Of a stretch of DNA of 21,664 bases, positions 1 to 7,492 are shown one piece after another. Within the stretch, counting starts at the first letter, position 1; every line of letters begins with the position of its first letter. Position numbers and translations under genes: made by a program. Below the pieces are notes generated by a model. It saw only the letters and a list, made by a program, of their open reading frames with translations, was not told the origin of the DNA and did no database searches. The DNA is from Anaerolineae bacterium (GTDB lineage: Bacteria; Chloroflexota; Anaerolineae; JAAYZQ01): contig JAFGIA010000173.1 of assembly GCA_016929795.1 (NCBI GenBank), forward strand, positions 1 through 21,664. Direction: 5' to 3'.

Positions 1-819
1 ACAGGCGCCGGCATCGGCGGCTACAACCGCTGGATCGACCGCCTCAGCTACACTTATCTGACCGACGCCATGCGCGTGCCACAAGATCCGGAACTAGTGA
101 CGATCGCAGGTGTGTTGCGGGCCCAAGATGGTTTCGACGCTCCGGAGGTTAACCTCGTCGGCCTACTCCTGCCTGCCTACCAGTTCGAGGGGCTGCCCGA
201 CCTGGAGCAGATGCCATACGACGAGCCGAGCGGCGCAGGGTTCTTTGCCATCCACCTGGAGACGGGCCAGGGCGACAGGATCTACCGCTTCGACCCCTGG
301 TTCCGCACCGTGCCCGGCGGCGGGGGCGAGGTTGCCTTCTTTGCCTTTGCAGTCGAATGGGACAGCGCGATGCAGGCGATATCGCTCCACGGCCCATCCT
401 ATCCCGCCGATCCCTTCCAGAGCCAGGATCAGGAGCTGTTCCGGATAAACCGGACGCCAACGATCCCCAACGTCGGCCCGATGACCGCAACCACCAGCGC
501 CGGCCGCCAGCCCCACCCTGTCGTCGCGCCGGGCCAGGATGTGACGATCTCGTGGAGCGCGGGTGATGGCGATGCCGACGACTTGCGCGCCACGCTCCTC
601 CTGAAGCCGGCGGATTCCGCTACCTGGTTCCCGTACGGCATCCACCTCGACGGGACCGAGTTCACGATCCCCGGCGCGCAGCTCGCCGGCAGGCCGGGCA
701 GCTACGACGCCCGGCTACTCGTGACTGACGGGGTGAACACGGCGCAGGTGGAAGAACAGGATCTGTTCACCGTGACGGCGGGGGTTCGGATCTATCTGCC
801 GATGGTTGTGAAGCGTTGA
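1..819 (+). CDS. Secreted protein, C-terminal part with Ig/PKD-like domain (5' end outside window)
   Basis: The reading frame is open from base 1, so this is the 3' part (about 272 codons) of a longer gene. An internal ATG at 70 is not needed as a start. The last third resembles an extracellular beta-sandwich (Ig/PKD-like): a run after a Pro-rich linker with VTISWSAGDGDADDL, a later GSYDARLLVTDG strand pair, and a Val/Thr-rich end. The protein finishes in VRIYLPMVVKR, a short hydrophobic tail like the one on the S8 peptidase in this window (TYYLPLIVVP). Such tails are frequent at the C-termini of secreted Chloroflexota proteins. The N-terminal part seen here (NRWIDRLSYTYL, then a beta-rich stretch) is not a family I recognise. 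Function unknown; probably a large exported enzyme or adhesin. It converges on argS. Confidence 0.75.
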   Translation, partial: TGAGIGGYNRWIDRLSYTYLTDAMRVPQDPELVTIAGVLRAQDGFDAPEVNLVGLLLPAYQFEGLPDLEQMPYDEPSGAGFFAIHLETGQGDRIYRFDPWFRTVPGGGGEVAFFAFAVEWDSAMQAISLHGPSYPADPFQSQDQELFRINRTPTIPNVGPMTATTSAGRQPHPVVAPGQDVTISWSAGDGDADDLRATLLLKPADSATWFPYGIHLDGTEFTIPGAQLAGRPGSYDARLLVTDGVNTAQVEEQDLFTVTAGVRIYLPMVVKR

Positions 820-829
820 TGTGAGATCT

Positions 830-863
830 GAGGTGGGTTGCACCTTGAGGTGCAACCCACCTC
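830..863. terminator. Perfect 15-bp hairpin between convergent genes
   Basis: The arms gaggtgggttgcacc (830-844) and ggtgcaacccacctc (849-863) are exact reverse complements around a 4-nt loop, ttga. The hairpin lies 11 bp after the stop of the secreted-protein gene and 5 bp before the stop of argS on the other strand, so it can serve as a bidirectional terminator. There is no T-run on either side. Termination therefore rests on inference from position and stem strength. Confidence 0.75.
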
Positions 864-867
864 TTGG

Positions 868-2568
868 TCACATGCTCTCCGGCGCACTCACCCCCATCAG
901 GCGCAGCGTGCGCGCCAGCACCTGCTTGGCCGCCTTGACCAGCCGTAGGCGCGCCTTGCTGACCTCCGCGTCCTCGGGCTCGCTGCTCACGACGCGGCAG
1001 TCGCGGTAAAAGCTGTGGAACGTGGATGCCAGGTCCTGGGCATAGTGCGTCAGGTGGTGCGGCTCCAGCCGGTCGACCGCGGTATAGATTACCTCTTCCA
1101 GCTCGATCATCTTGCGCACCAGCGCCAGTTCCGCCGGGTGTGCCAGCAGCGACACGTCGGCCCCCTCATCTGAGAAGCCCTGCTCCGCCGCATAGCGCAG
1201 AATGCTTGCGATGCGCGCGTGCCCGTACTGGACATAGTAGACCGGGTTCTCATCCGACTGCTGCCGCGCCAGGTCCAGGTCGAGGTCCATCTGGCTATCG
1301 GGGCTGCGCGCCACGAGGAAAAAGCGGATCGCGTCGGGGCCAATGTCGTCGAGCAAGTCGCGCAGGTCGACAGAGGTGCCGGCACGCTTGGACAGGCGCA
1401 CCTGCTCGCCGCTCTCCAGGATCGTCACCATCTGGTAGATCAGCAGCGTCAACCGGTCCGGGTCAAGCCCCAGCGCCGCCATGGCCGCCTTCATGCGCGG
1501 CACGTGCCCCTGGTGGTCGGCCCCCCACACGTCGATCACCCAGTCAAACCCACGCTGTACAAATTTGTTATAGTGGTAGGCAGGGTCGGAGGCAAAGTAG
1601 CCTGTCTGCCCGTTGGACTTGATGATCACCTCGTCCTTGTCCCCGCCCAGGGCGGTGGCGTTGAACCACACGGCACCATCGGCCAGGTAGAGGTGATCTC
1701 CCTGCCGCAACAGGCTCATGATGTGGTCAAACACACCGGTCTCGTACAGCGTGCGCTCTGAAAACCAGTGGTCATACTCGACGCCCATCCGCGCACAGTC
1801 CTCGCGGATGTTGTCGAGTGCGCGGTTGAGGCCGATCTCGCGCAGGGCGACCACTGCCTCTTCCCTCGGCATCTGCAGGTAGCGGTCCGCCTCGTCGGCG
1901 ACGATCTGGCGTGCCCAGTCGGCGACATAGTTGCCCCTGTAGCCCCCCTCCGGGATATCGCCACAGTCGTGCCCCAGCGCCTGGCAGTAGCGCACATAGA
2001 TGCTCTCGCCCAGCTTGTCCATCTGCACGCCGGCATCGTTCACGTAATACTCGCGCTGGACCTGGTAGCCACCGGCCTCGAGCAGGTTGGCGATCGTATC
2101 GCCCAGGGCCAGGTTTCGCCCGGCGCCGACGTGGAGCGGGCCTGTGGGGTTGATGCTGCCATACTCCACCTGCACCCGCCTGCCCTGGCCCACGTCCACG
2201 CGGCCAAACTGGTCGCCGGCAGCCAGGATCTCTGCCACCTGCTGCGCCAGCCACGCGTCGCTAAGTGTGATGTTGATAAAACCGGGCGGCGCCACGTCCA
2301 CCTGGCCGATGAACGGCGCATCTTCCAGCCGGTGCACGATCGATCGGGCCACCTCTAGCGGCGATAGTTTTGGCTTGTCCGCCTCCTTGAGGGCGCGGTT
2401 GACGTCGGCGATCATTTTCAGCGGCAGGCTGGTCGCATAGTCGCCGTGCTCGGGCCGGCGCGGCCGCTCGATAACGACTTCCGGGATGTCGGTGCGGGGC
2501 AAGCTACTCTTCTTTTGTGCCTTACGCGTGGCTTTGTAGATCAGGTCGGCCAGATCATCTCTCAACAT
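868..2568 (-). CDS. argS: Arginyl-tRNA synthetase
   Basis: This class I aminoacyl-tRNA synthetase charges tRNA-Arg in the cytoplasm. The 566-residue product has the N-terminal additional domain, then the catalytic core with SINPTGPLHVGAG at about 138-150. Here HVGA stands for the HIGH signature, a common ArgRS variation. The core continues into REYYVNDAG (172-180). RLSKRAG (391-397) replaces the KMSK loop. A DALR-type anticodon-binding domain starts near NPVYYVQYGHARI (441-453) and ends in the typical LRLMGVSAPESM. The ATG at 2568 has a strong AGGAG six bases upstream that lies inside polA. The start overlaps the polA stop by 14 nt, so translation of the two is probably coupled. The stop abuts a bidirectional hairpin. 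Confidence 0.97.
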   Translation of the reverse strand: MLRDDLADLIYKATRKAQKKSSLPRTDIPEVVIERPRRPEHGDYATSLPLKMIADVNRALKEADKPKLSPLEVARSIVHRLEDAPFIGQVDVAPPGFINITLSDAWLAQQVAEILAAGDQFGRVDVGQGRRVQVEYGSINPTGPLHVGAGRNLALGDTIANLLEAGGYQVQREYYVNDAGVQMDKLGESIYVRYCQALGHDCGDIPEGGYRGNYVADWARQIVADEADRYLQMPREEAVVALREIGLNRALDNIREDCARMGVEYDHWFSERTLYETGVFDHIMSLLRQGDHLYLADGAVWFNATALGGDKDEVIIKSNGQTGYFASDPAYHYNKFVQRGFDWVIDVWGADHQGHVPRMKAAMAALGLDPDRLTLLIYQMVTILESGEQVRLSKRAGTSVDLRDLLDDIGPDAIRFFLVARSPDSQMDLDLDLARQQSDENPVYYVQYGHARIASILRYAAEQGFSDEGADVSLLAHPAELALVRKMIELEEVIYTAVDRLEPHHLTHYAQDLASTFHSFYRDCRVVSSEPEDAEVSKARLRLVKAAKQVLARTLRLMGVSAPESM

Positions 2569-5359
2569 CTCTTTCTCCTGTGTATTCTTCCATGTCGAGC
2601 CAGTTGCGCCCGACCTTGACGTCCACCTTGAGCGGTGCGTCCAGCTCGTATGCGCCCTCCATGACCTCGACTGTCAGCGCCGCTACTTCATCCAGTTCCT
2701 CCTCGGGCACCTCGAGCACCAGCTCGTCGTGCACCTGCAGGATCATGCGGCTGCGCAGGGCGCGTTGTTGCAGCGCGCGCCAGAGGCGGCGGAGCGCTAC
2801 CTTTAAAATGTCCGCGGCGGTGCCCTGAACCGGTGCATTGATCGCCATCCGGTAGGCCTGCTCGCGCACATTCTGGTGCACGCGCGACGTCGTGCTGAGC
2901 TGCGGAAAGTAGCGGCGCCGGCCGAGCAATGTCTCGACGTATCCCTGTTCGCGGGCGAGGTCGCGCGTGCGCTCGATATACTCGCGGATGGCGGGAAAGG
3001 TGCGAAAGTAGCGGTCGATAAAGGCGCTGGCCTCTTCAGGTGCCAGACCGGTGCGATCGGCCAGGCCATAGCCGGTGACGCCATAGCTGATGGCAAAGTT
3101 GGTCATCTTGGCGATGCGCCGCTGGTGGTAGGTCACCTCTGCCAGCGGGACGTCGTAGAGGATGGCCGCCGTGCTGGCGTGAATGTCCTCGCCTCGCGCG
3201 AACGCGGCGAGCATGGCGGGGTCTTGGGCAATGTGCGCCAGCACGCGCAGCTCGACCTGCGAGTAATCGGCGGCGAGCAGCAGGCGCCCCTCGTCTGCGA
3301 CGAAGGCGCGCCGGATCTCGCGTCCCTGCTCACTCCGGATCGGGATATTCTGCAGGTTCGGGTTCGAGGACGAAAAGCGCCCTGTCGCCGCGCCTGCCTG
3401 GTTGAAAGAGGTGTGGACGCGCCCTGTGCGCTGGTTGACCAGCGCCGGCAGGGCGTCGACGTACGTCCCCTTTAACTTGGAGAGCTGGCGGTATTCGAGC
3501 ACCAGGTCGACCAGGGGGTGCCTGTCCCGGATTTTTTCGAGGACGTCGGCGGCGGTGGAATAGTGCCCCGATTTGCCGCGCCGCATCCAGGGCAGCGCCA
3601 GTCCCATCTCGTCGAACAGGGCCACGCTCAACTGCTGCGTCGAGTTGATATTGATCGGGTGACGGACGTGCCCTTCGACCTCAGCCTGGATCTCTTCCAT
3701 CCGCTGCCCGAGCTGCTCGCCCAGCTCCTCCAGCGCGGCCACGTCGAGCTTGATCCCCGCGCGCTGCATGTCGACAATGATCGGCACCAGCGGCATCTCG
3801 ACCTCGGCGAACAGCTTCCACAGCGCCTTCTCGCGTAGCTCCTCCTGGAGCAAGCTGGCCAGGCGCAGCGTCATATCGGCGTCGGCACACGCGTAGCGGC
3901 TGGCCTGGTCGATCGCCACGTGCGCCATCGTCGTCTGCCCCTTGCCGCTGCCGATCAGATCCTCGATGGGCGTCATTTCCAGCCCCAGGCGTGTCCACGC
4001 CAGTCCTTTCAGCCCCAGGTTGTGGCTCTCCGGGTTGATGATCCACTCGGCCACCATGGTATCGCACACCACGGGCTCTACGTCGATCCCATGCTCTGCC
4101 AGCACCGTCAGGTCATAGTTCGCATTGTGTGCGTACTTGCGCACGGCGGGATCGCGCAGCAGGGGCCCCAGCTTTTCGGCCACCAGGGGCAACGGAAGGC
4201 AGCGTCCCTGGCGGTGGCCGACCGGCAGGTAGTACGCCCGCCCCTCTTCCGACGCCAGGGCGATCCCCACCAGCTCGGCCGCCATCGGATCGATGCTCGT
4301 CGACTCGACGTCGACGACCAGCGCCCTCGCCTCTTTCAGGCGCGCCACCAGCCTGTCGAGCGCCTGGACCGTGTCGACCACCTGGTATTCAGCCTCTGCG
4401 CCCCCCTGGCCGGCGGCCTCATCCTGCGCCACGTCGCCAAAGAGCGACAACTGCTGGCTGTGTGCCGGGCCTGGCTCGGGCAGATGCGCCTGCCCGGGCA
4501 GGCGGTTGAGCAGCGCGCGGAACTCGAGCTGGCGGAACATCTCCACCACCTCGTCGCGGTCGATTGGGCGCACACGCGATGCCTTCAGATCCAGCGCCAC
4601 CGGCACCTCGTCGGTGATCGTCACCAGGCGCTTGCTGAGAAAGGCCACGTCGCGGCCCTCCTGGAGTGCCTGGCGAAAGCGGGCGCTCTTGACCTGGTCG
4701 AGGTGCTCGTAGATGCCCTCGACAGTGCCATACGCTTGCAGCAGGCTCGTCGCCGTCTTGGCGCCCACGCCGCGTACCCCTGGCACGTTGTCACTCGTGT
4801 CGCCTGTGAGCGCCTTGTAGTCGATCAACTGCCCGGGCTCCAGGCCATAGCGCTCCCGGATCGCCTGTACGTCGTACACCACTGTATCGCCAAAGCTGCG
4901 CCTCGGCGCGAGCACCCGTACGTGGGGATCGATGAGCTGGAAGGTGTCCGTGTCGCCGGTGACAATGACGACGTCAAGCCCCTCCTCCTTCGCCTGGCGG
5001 GCCAGTGCGGCGAGCACGTCGTCGGCCTCGTACCCCTCTGCCTGGTAGGCCGGGATGTGAAACGCCTGCACCAGCTCGTGAATGCGCTGGAACTGGATCG
5101 ACAGGGCGTCGGGCATGTGCGCCCGGTTGGCCTTGTACTCGTCATAGGCATCGTGGCGAAAGGTGCGGCCCACGTCCCAGGCAATGGCGATATAGTCGGG
5201 CTGCTCGTCGCGATAGACGTTGATCAGCATCGAGGCAAAGCCAAACACTGCGTTCGTCAGCTCACCCCGCGACGTCGCCATTTCCGGTGGCAGGGCAAAG
5301 TAGGCCCTGTACACCAGGGCATGGCCGTCGATCAATACGATTTTGGGGCGGTTCGTCAT
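2555..5359 (-). CDS. polA: DNA polymerase I (three-domain, proofreading type)
   Basis: This is a family A polymerase for gap filling, Okazaki fragment maturation and repair. The 934-residue product is full length. The 5' nuclease domain carries GYEADDVLAAL (about 109-119), VTGDTD (133-138) and DYKALTGDTSDNVPG (180-194). The 3'-5' exonuclease domain keeps its carboxylates: DVES (D350, E352), the YD of HNANYD (D416) and YACAD (D493). Proofreading should therefore be intact, unlike Taq Pol I. The polymerase domain shows motif A AADYSQVELR (697-706), motif B RRIAKMTNFAISYG and motif C QVHDE. ATG at 5359 is preferred because AGGAG lies six bases upstream. A GTG one codon earlier (5362) is the alternative and would add one residue. 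It is the first gene of an operon with argS. Confidence 0.96.
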   Translation of the reverse strand: MTNRPKIVLIDGHALVYRAYFALPPEMATSRGELTNAVFGFASMLINVYRDEQPDYIAIAWDVGRTFRHDAYDEYKANRAHMPDALSIQFQRIHELVQAFHIPAYQAEGYEADDVLAALARQAKEEGLDVVIVTGDTDTFQLIDPHVRVLAPRRSFGDTVVYDVQAIRERYGLEPGQLIDYKALTGDTSDNVPGVRGVGAKTATSLLQAYGTVEGIYEHLDQVKSARFRQALQEGRDVAFLSKRLVTITDEVPVALDLKASRVRPIDRDEVVEMFRQLEFRALLNRLPGQAHLPEPGPAHSQQLSLFGDVAQDEAAGQGGAEAEYQVVDTVQALDRLVARLKEARALVVDVESTSIDPMAAELVGIALASEEGRAYYLPVGHRQGRCLPLPLVAEKLGPLLRDPAVRKYAHNANYDLTVLAEHGIDVEPVVCDTMVAEWIINPESHNLGLKGLAWTRLGLEMTPIEDLIGSGKGQTTMAHVAIDQASRYACADADMTLRLASLLQEELREKALWKLFAEVEMPLVPIIVDMQRAGIKLDVAALEELGEQLGQRMEEIQAEVEGHVRHPININSTQQLSVALFDEMGLALPWMRRGKSGHYSTAADVLEKIRDRHPLVDLVLEYRQLSKLKGTYVDALPALVNQRTGRVHTSFNQAGAATGRFSSSNPNLQNIPIRSEQGREIRRAFVADEGRLLLAADYSQVELRVLAHIAQDPAMLAAFARGEDIHASTAAILYDVPLAEVTYHQRRIAKMTNFAISYGVTGYGLADRTGLAPEEASAFIDRYFRTFPAIREYIERTRDLAREQGYVETLLGRRRYFPQLSTTSRVHQNVREQAYRMAINAPVQGTAADILKVALRRLWRALQQRALRSRMILQVHDELVLEVPEEELDEVAALTVEVMEGAYELDAPLKVDVKVGRNWLDMEEYTGERDVER

Positions 5360-5393
5360 CACACGCTCCTGGCCGTTCGCATTGCGTCAAGCC

Positions 5394-5422
5394 ATTATAC
5401 CGAAAAAGCGGGCCGGGGGCAA
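5394..5422 (-). promoter_or_regulatory. Promoter of polA-argS
   Basis: On the minus strand a -35 TTGCCC (5417-5422) is separated by exactly 17 bp from a perfect -10 TATAAT (5394-5399). Transcription would start near 5387, leaving a leader of about 25-30 nt before the polA ATG. Confidence 0.8.
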
Positions 5423-5440
5423 ACCATGGGCCGCCGGCTG

Positions 5441-5469
5441 TTGCGCAAGCGGCCACCCTGTGTTATACT
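5441..5469 (+). promoter_or_regulatory. Promoter of the glycosyltransferase gene
   Basis: TTGCGC (5441-5446) and TATACT (5464-5469) are 17 bp apart. The predicted start point (about 5476) coincides with the GTG start codon at 5477, so the mRNA may be leaderless. The promoter is divergent from, and nearly abuts, the polA promoter. Confidence 0.6.
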
Positions 5470-5476
5470 CCCCACT

Positions 5477-7474
5477 GTGAGCACGAAGTATGGAACGGAC
5501 GCAGGGGTCGAAAGAGGCGCTACCAGGAGAGCGGTTCTGAGTGGAACGCTCGGGCGGGCAGCCCTGCTCCTGCTTGTGCTGGCATCCTGGGCGCTCCGCC
5601 TGCAGCGCCTCGATGCCCAGGACATCTGGTGGGATGAGGCCCGCAATATCGACGTCGCGACCCGGCCCCTGGCCCAGATTGCCGGCGCGCCCGAGCTTGA
5701 TATCCACCCGCCGCTCTACTTTTACAGCCTGCACGCCTGGACAGGCCTCGCCGGCACCACTGCCTTTGCCACTCGCCTCTTTGGTGTCTGCTGTGGGGTG
5801 TTGGCTGCCGTGTTGACCTGCCGCCTGGCACGCACGCTCGTCCCGGCCGCCCCCGGCCGGTGGGCCGGGTTGCTGGCCCTGGCGCTGGCGGCCGTGTCCC
5901 CTTACGCGCTGGCCGAAGCGCAAGAAACGCGTATGTACACCCTGTCCTGGGTGCTCCTCTCTGCCGCCGCCCTCGCGCTCTGGCATGCCACCCGCCCAGC
6001 ATCGCATCCCTGGCACGGCTGGCTGGCGTTCGTGATCCTCGCCGCGGCGAGCGTGCTCACCCACTATAGCACTGTCCTCATCCTGGCAGCGTTCGGCGTG
6101 TGGCTCCTGGGCTGGGCACTGCGCGGCCCCGATCGCCTGGCGCGCCTGCGCACCCTTGGGCTCGCCGGGCTGGCGATGGCCCTGCTCTGCCTGCCCGCAC
6201 TCCCCATCGCCCTGCGCCAGATCCCCGGCTACCATAATCCGAACCTGAGCCTGCCGGCACTGTCGACCTACCTGGGCCAGCTCTACCACGCCTACACCCT
6301 GGGCGAGGTCGCCCCGCAGGCCGCCTGGTCCCTCGGCCGCTGGCTCTGGCTGCTCCTCCCTCTCGGCGGAGCGGTCTTCGCCCTGCGCGAGCCCCACCGG
6401 CGCAGGGTCGTGGCCCTGCTCACCTTCTGGCTGGCCGGCGGCCTGGCGCTCTACTACCTCATCCTGACCCGCCGCTCCGCATTCAACCCGCGTTACATCA
6501 GCTTTGTGCTGCCTGCTTTCTGGGCACTCGCCGGCTGGGCACTGGCGGGCTGGCGCCGCCTCTGCCGGCCCCTGCCCTGGATCCTGGTTGCCGGCCTGGC
6601 ACTCCTCTCTATTCCCTCCCTACACGCCGACCTCACCGACCCTCGATACTTTCACGACGACATGCGCGGCGTGACGGCCTGGCTGCGCGAACATGCCGCG
6701 CCCGGCGACCTCATCCTGGTCGACCAGAGATATCCCTTTGGCTTTTACTGGCAGCGCTGGAACAACGATCCCTACGGCTTTCCCCCGGCCGGGCCCGCGG
6801 GCCAGGCGCCTGCCCAGTACCTTTTTGTCGACATTAACAAAGTGGACGAGCGCATGACCGAGCTGGCGGCCGGGGCTGAGACCCTCTTCTGGGTGACGTG
6901 GTACGAGTCGGACATTGATCCACGCGGGGCCGTGCCGGCGCTGCTGGACACCCACGGCCGGAGGATGGGAGAAGAGGCATTTCGGGGGTACACCGTGCGC
7001 TGGTGGCAGATCGACTCGCCGACCCGCTTCCGGCTCTTCCAATCACTCGCAGAGGTGGCCCTGCGCTTTGAGCCGGGGGTCACCCTCCTGGCCGCCGACT
7101 GGCACGGCCGGGAGACAGCGGCAACTGCTGGCCGGCTCGCGCTGGTCACGCTCCGCTGGCAGGCGAACGGCCCCACGCCCCGCCCGCTCAAGGTCTCGCT
7201 CCGCCTGCGCGACGAGAGCGGCGCAGCCCTGGCGCAGGACGATCGCCTTCTGCTCAACGACCGCCACCTGCGCACCCCATGGTGGCAGCCTGGCGAGACA
7301 ACGCTGAACGTCTACACGCTGCCGCTCCCTGAGGGGCCGGGTAGCTACACGCTAACGCTGGTGCTGTACGACGAGGAGACGCTGCAGCCTGTCGGTCTGC
7401 TCGACGGCAGTGGCGTCGAGCCGGCCCTGGGCGCTGTGCGTGCAGAGCCTGCAACAGAGAGCATTGGGCCGTAA
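5477..7474 (+). CDS. GT39/PMT-like membrane glycosyltransferase with C-terminal beta domain
   Basis: This is a polytopic membrane protein of the GT-C fold (dolichyl-phosphate-mannose protein mannosyltransferase/ArnT-like superfamily). Such enzymes transfer a sugar from a polyprenyl-phosphate donor on the outer face of the membrane. After a first membrane segment (about 27-40) comes the diagnostic loop WWDEARN (51-57), whose Asp is the expected catalytic acid/base, and then DIHPPLYFYS (75-84). Eight or more further hydrophobic helices follow up to about residue 375. An extracytoplasmic region and a C-terminal beta-sandwich-like part (about 510-650) follow. The sugar and acceptor cannot be told. 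The frame is open far upstream, but that stretch is antisense to polA. GTG 5477 fits the promoter and a basic N-terminus; no Shine-Dalgarno is visible. ATG 5426 is an alternative but lies upstream of the predicted transcription start. Confidence 0.85.
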   Translation: MSTKYGTDAGVERGATRRAVLSGTLGRAALLLLVLASWALRLQRLDAQDIWWDEARNIDVATRPLAQIAGAPELDIHPPLYFYSLHAWTGLAGTTAFATRLFGVCCGVLAAVLTCRLARTLVPAAPGRWAGLLALALAAVSPYALAEAQETRMYTLSWVLLSAAALALWHATRPASHPWHGWLAFVILAAASVLTHYSTVLILAAFGVWLLGWALRGPDRLARLRTLGLAGLAMALLCLPALPIALRQIPGYHNPNLSLPALSTYLGQLYHAYTLGEVAPQAAWSLGRWLWLLLPLGGAVFALREPHRRRVVALLTFWLAGGLALYYLILTRRSAFNPRYISFVLPAFWALAGWALAGWRRLCRPLPWILVAGLALLSIPSLHADLTDPRYFHDDMRGVTAWLREHAAPGDLILVDQRYPFGFYWQRWNNDPYGFPPAGPAGQAPAQYLFVDINKVDERMTELAAGAETLFWVTWYESDIDPRGAVPALLDTHGRRMGEEAFRGYTVRWWQIDSPTRFRLFQSLAEVALRFEPGVTLLAADWHGRETAATAGRLALVTLRWQANGPTPRPLKVSLRLRDESGAALAQDDRLLLNDRHLRTPWWQPGETTLNVYTLPLPEGPGSYTLTLVLYDEETLQPVGLLDGSGVEPALGAVRAEPATESIGP

Positions 7475-7492
7475 GCTCAGCCCTGTCCACCC

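Noticed and set aside
3920..5476. Long open plus-strand frame upstream of, and in frame with, the glycosyltransferase gene
   Set aside because: It is antisense to polA, whose protein motifs are complete. The translation is unlike any protein family and rich in His/Arg/Gln. It reflects the lack of stops opposite a GC-rich gene.
5387..6397. 336-codon minus-strand frame opposite the glycosyltransferase gene
   Set aside because: Its composition (Gln/Glu/Gly/Arg-rich) is that of a GC-rich antisense shadow. The opposite strand encodes recognisable WWDE and HPPLYF motifs and membrane helices.
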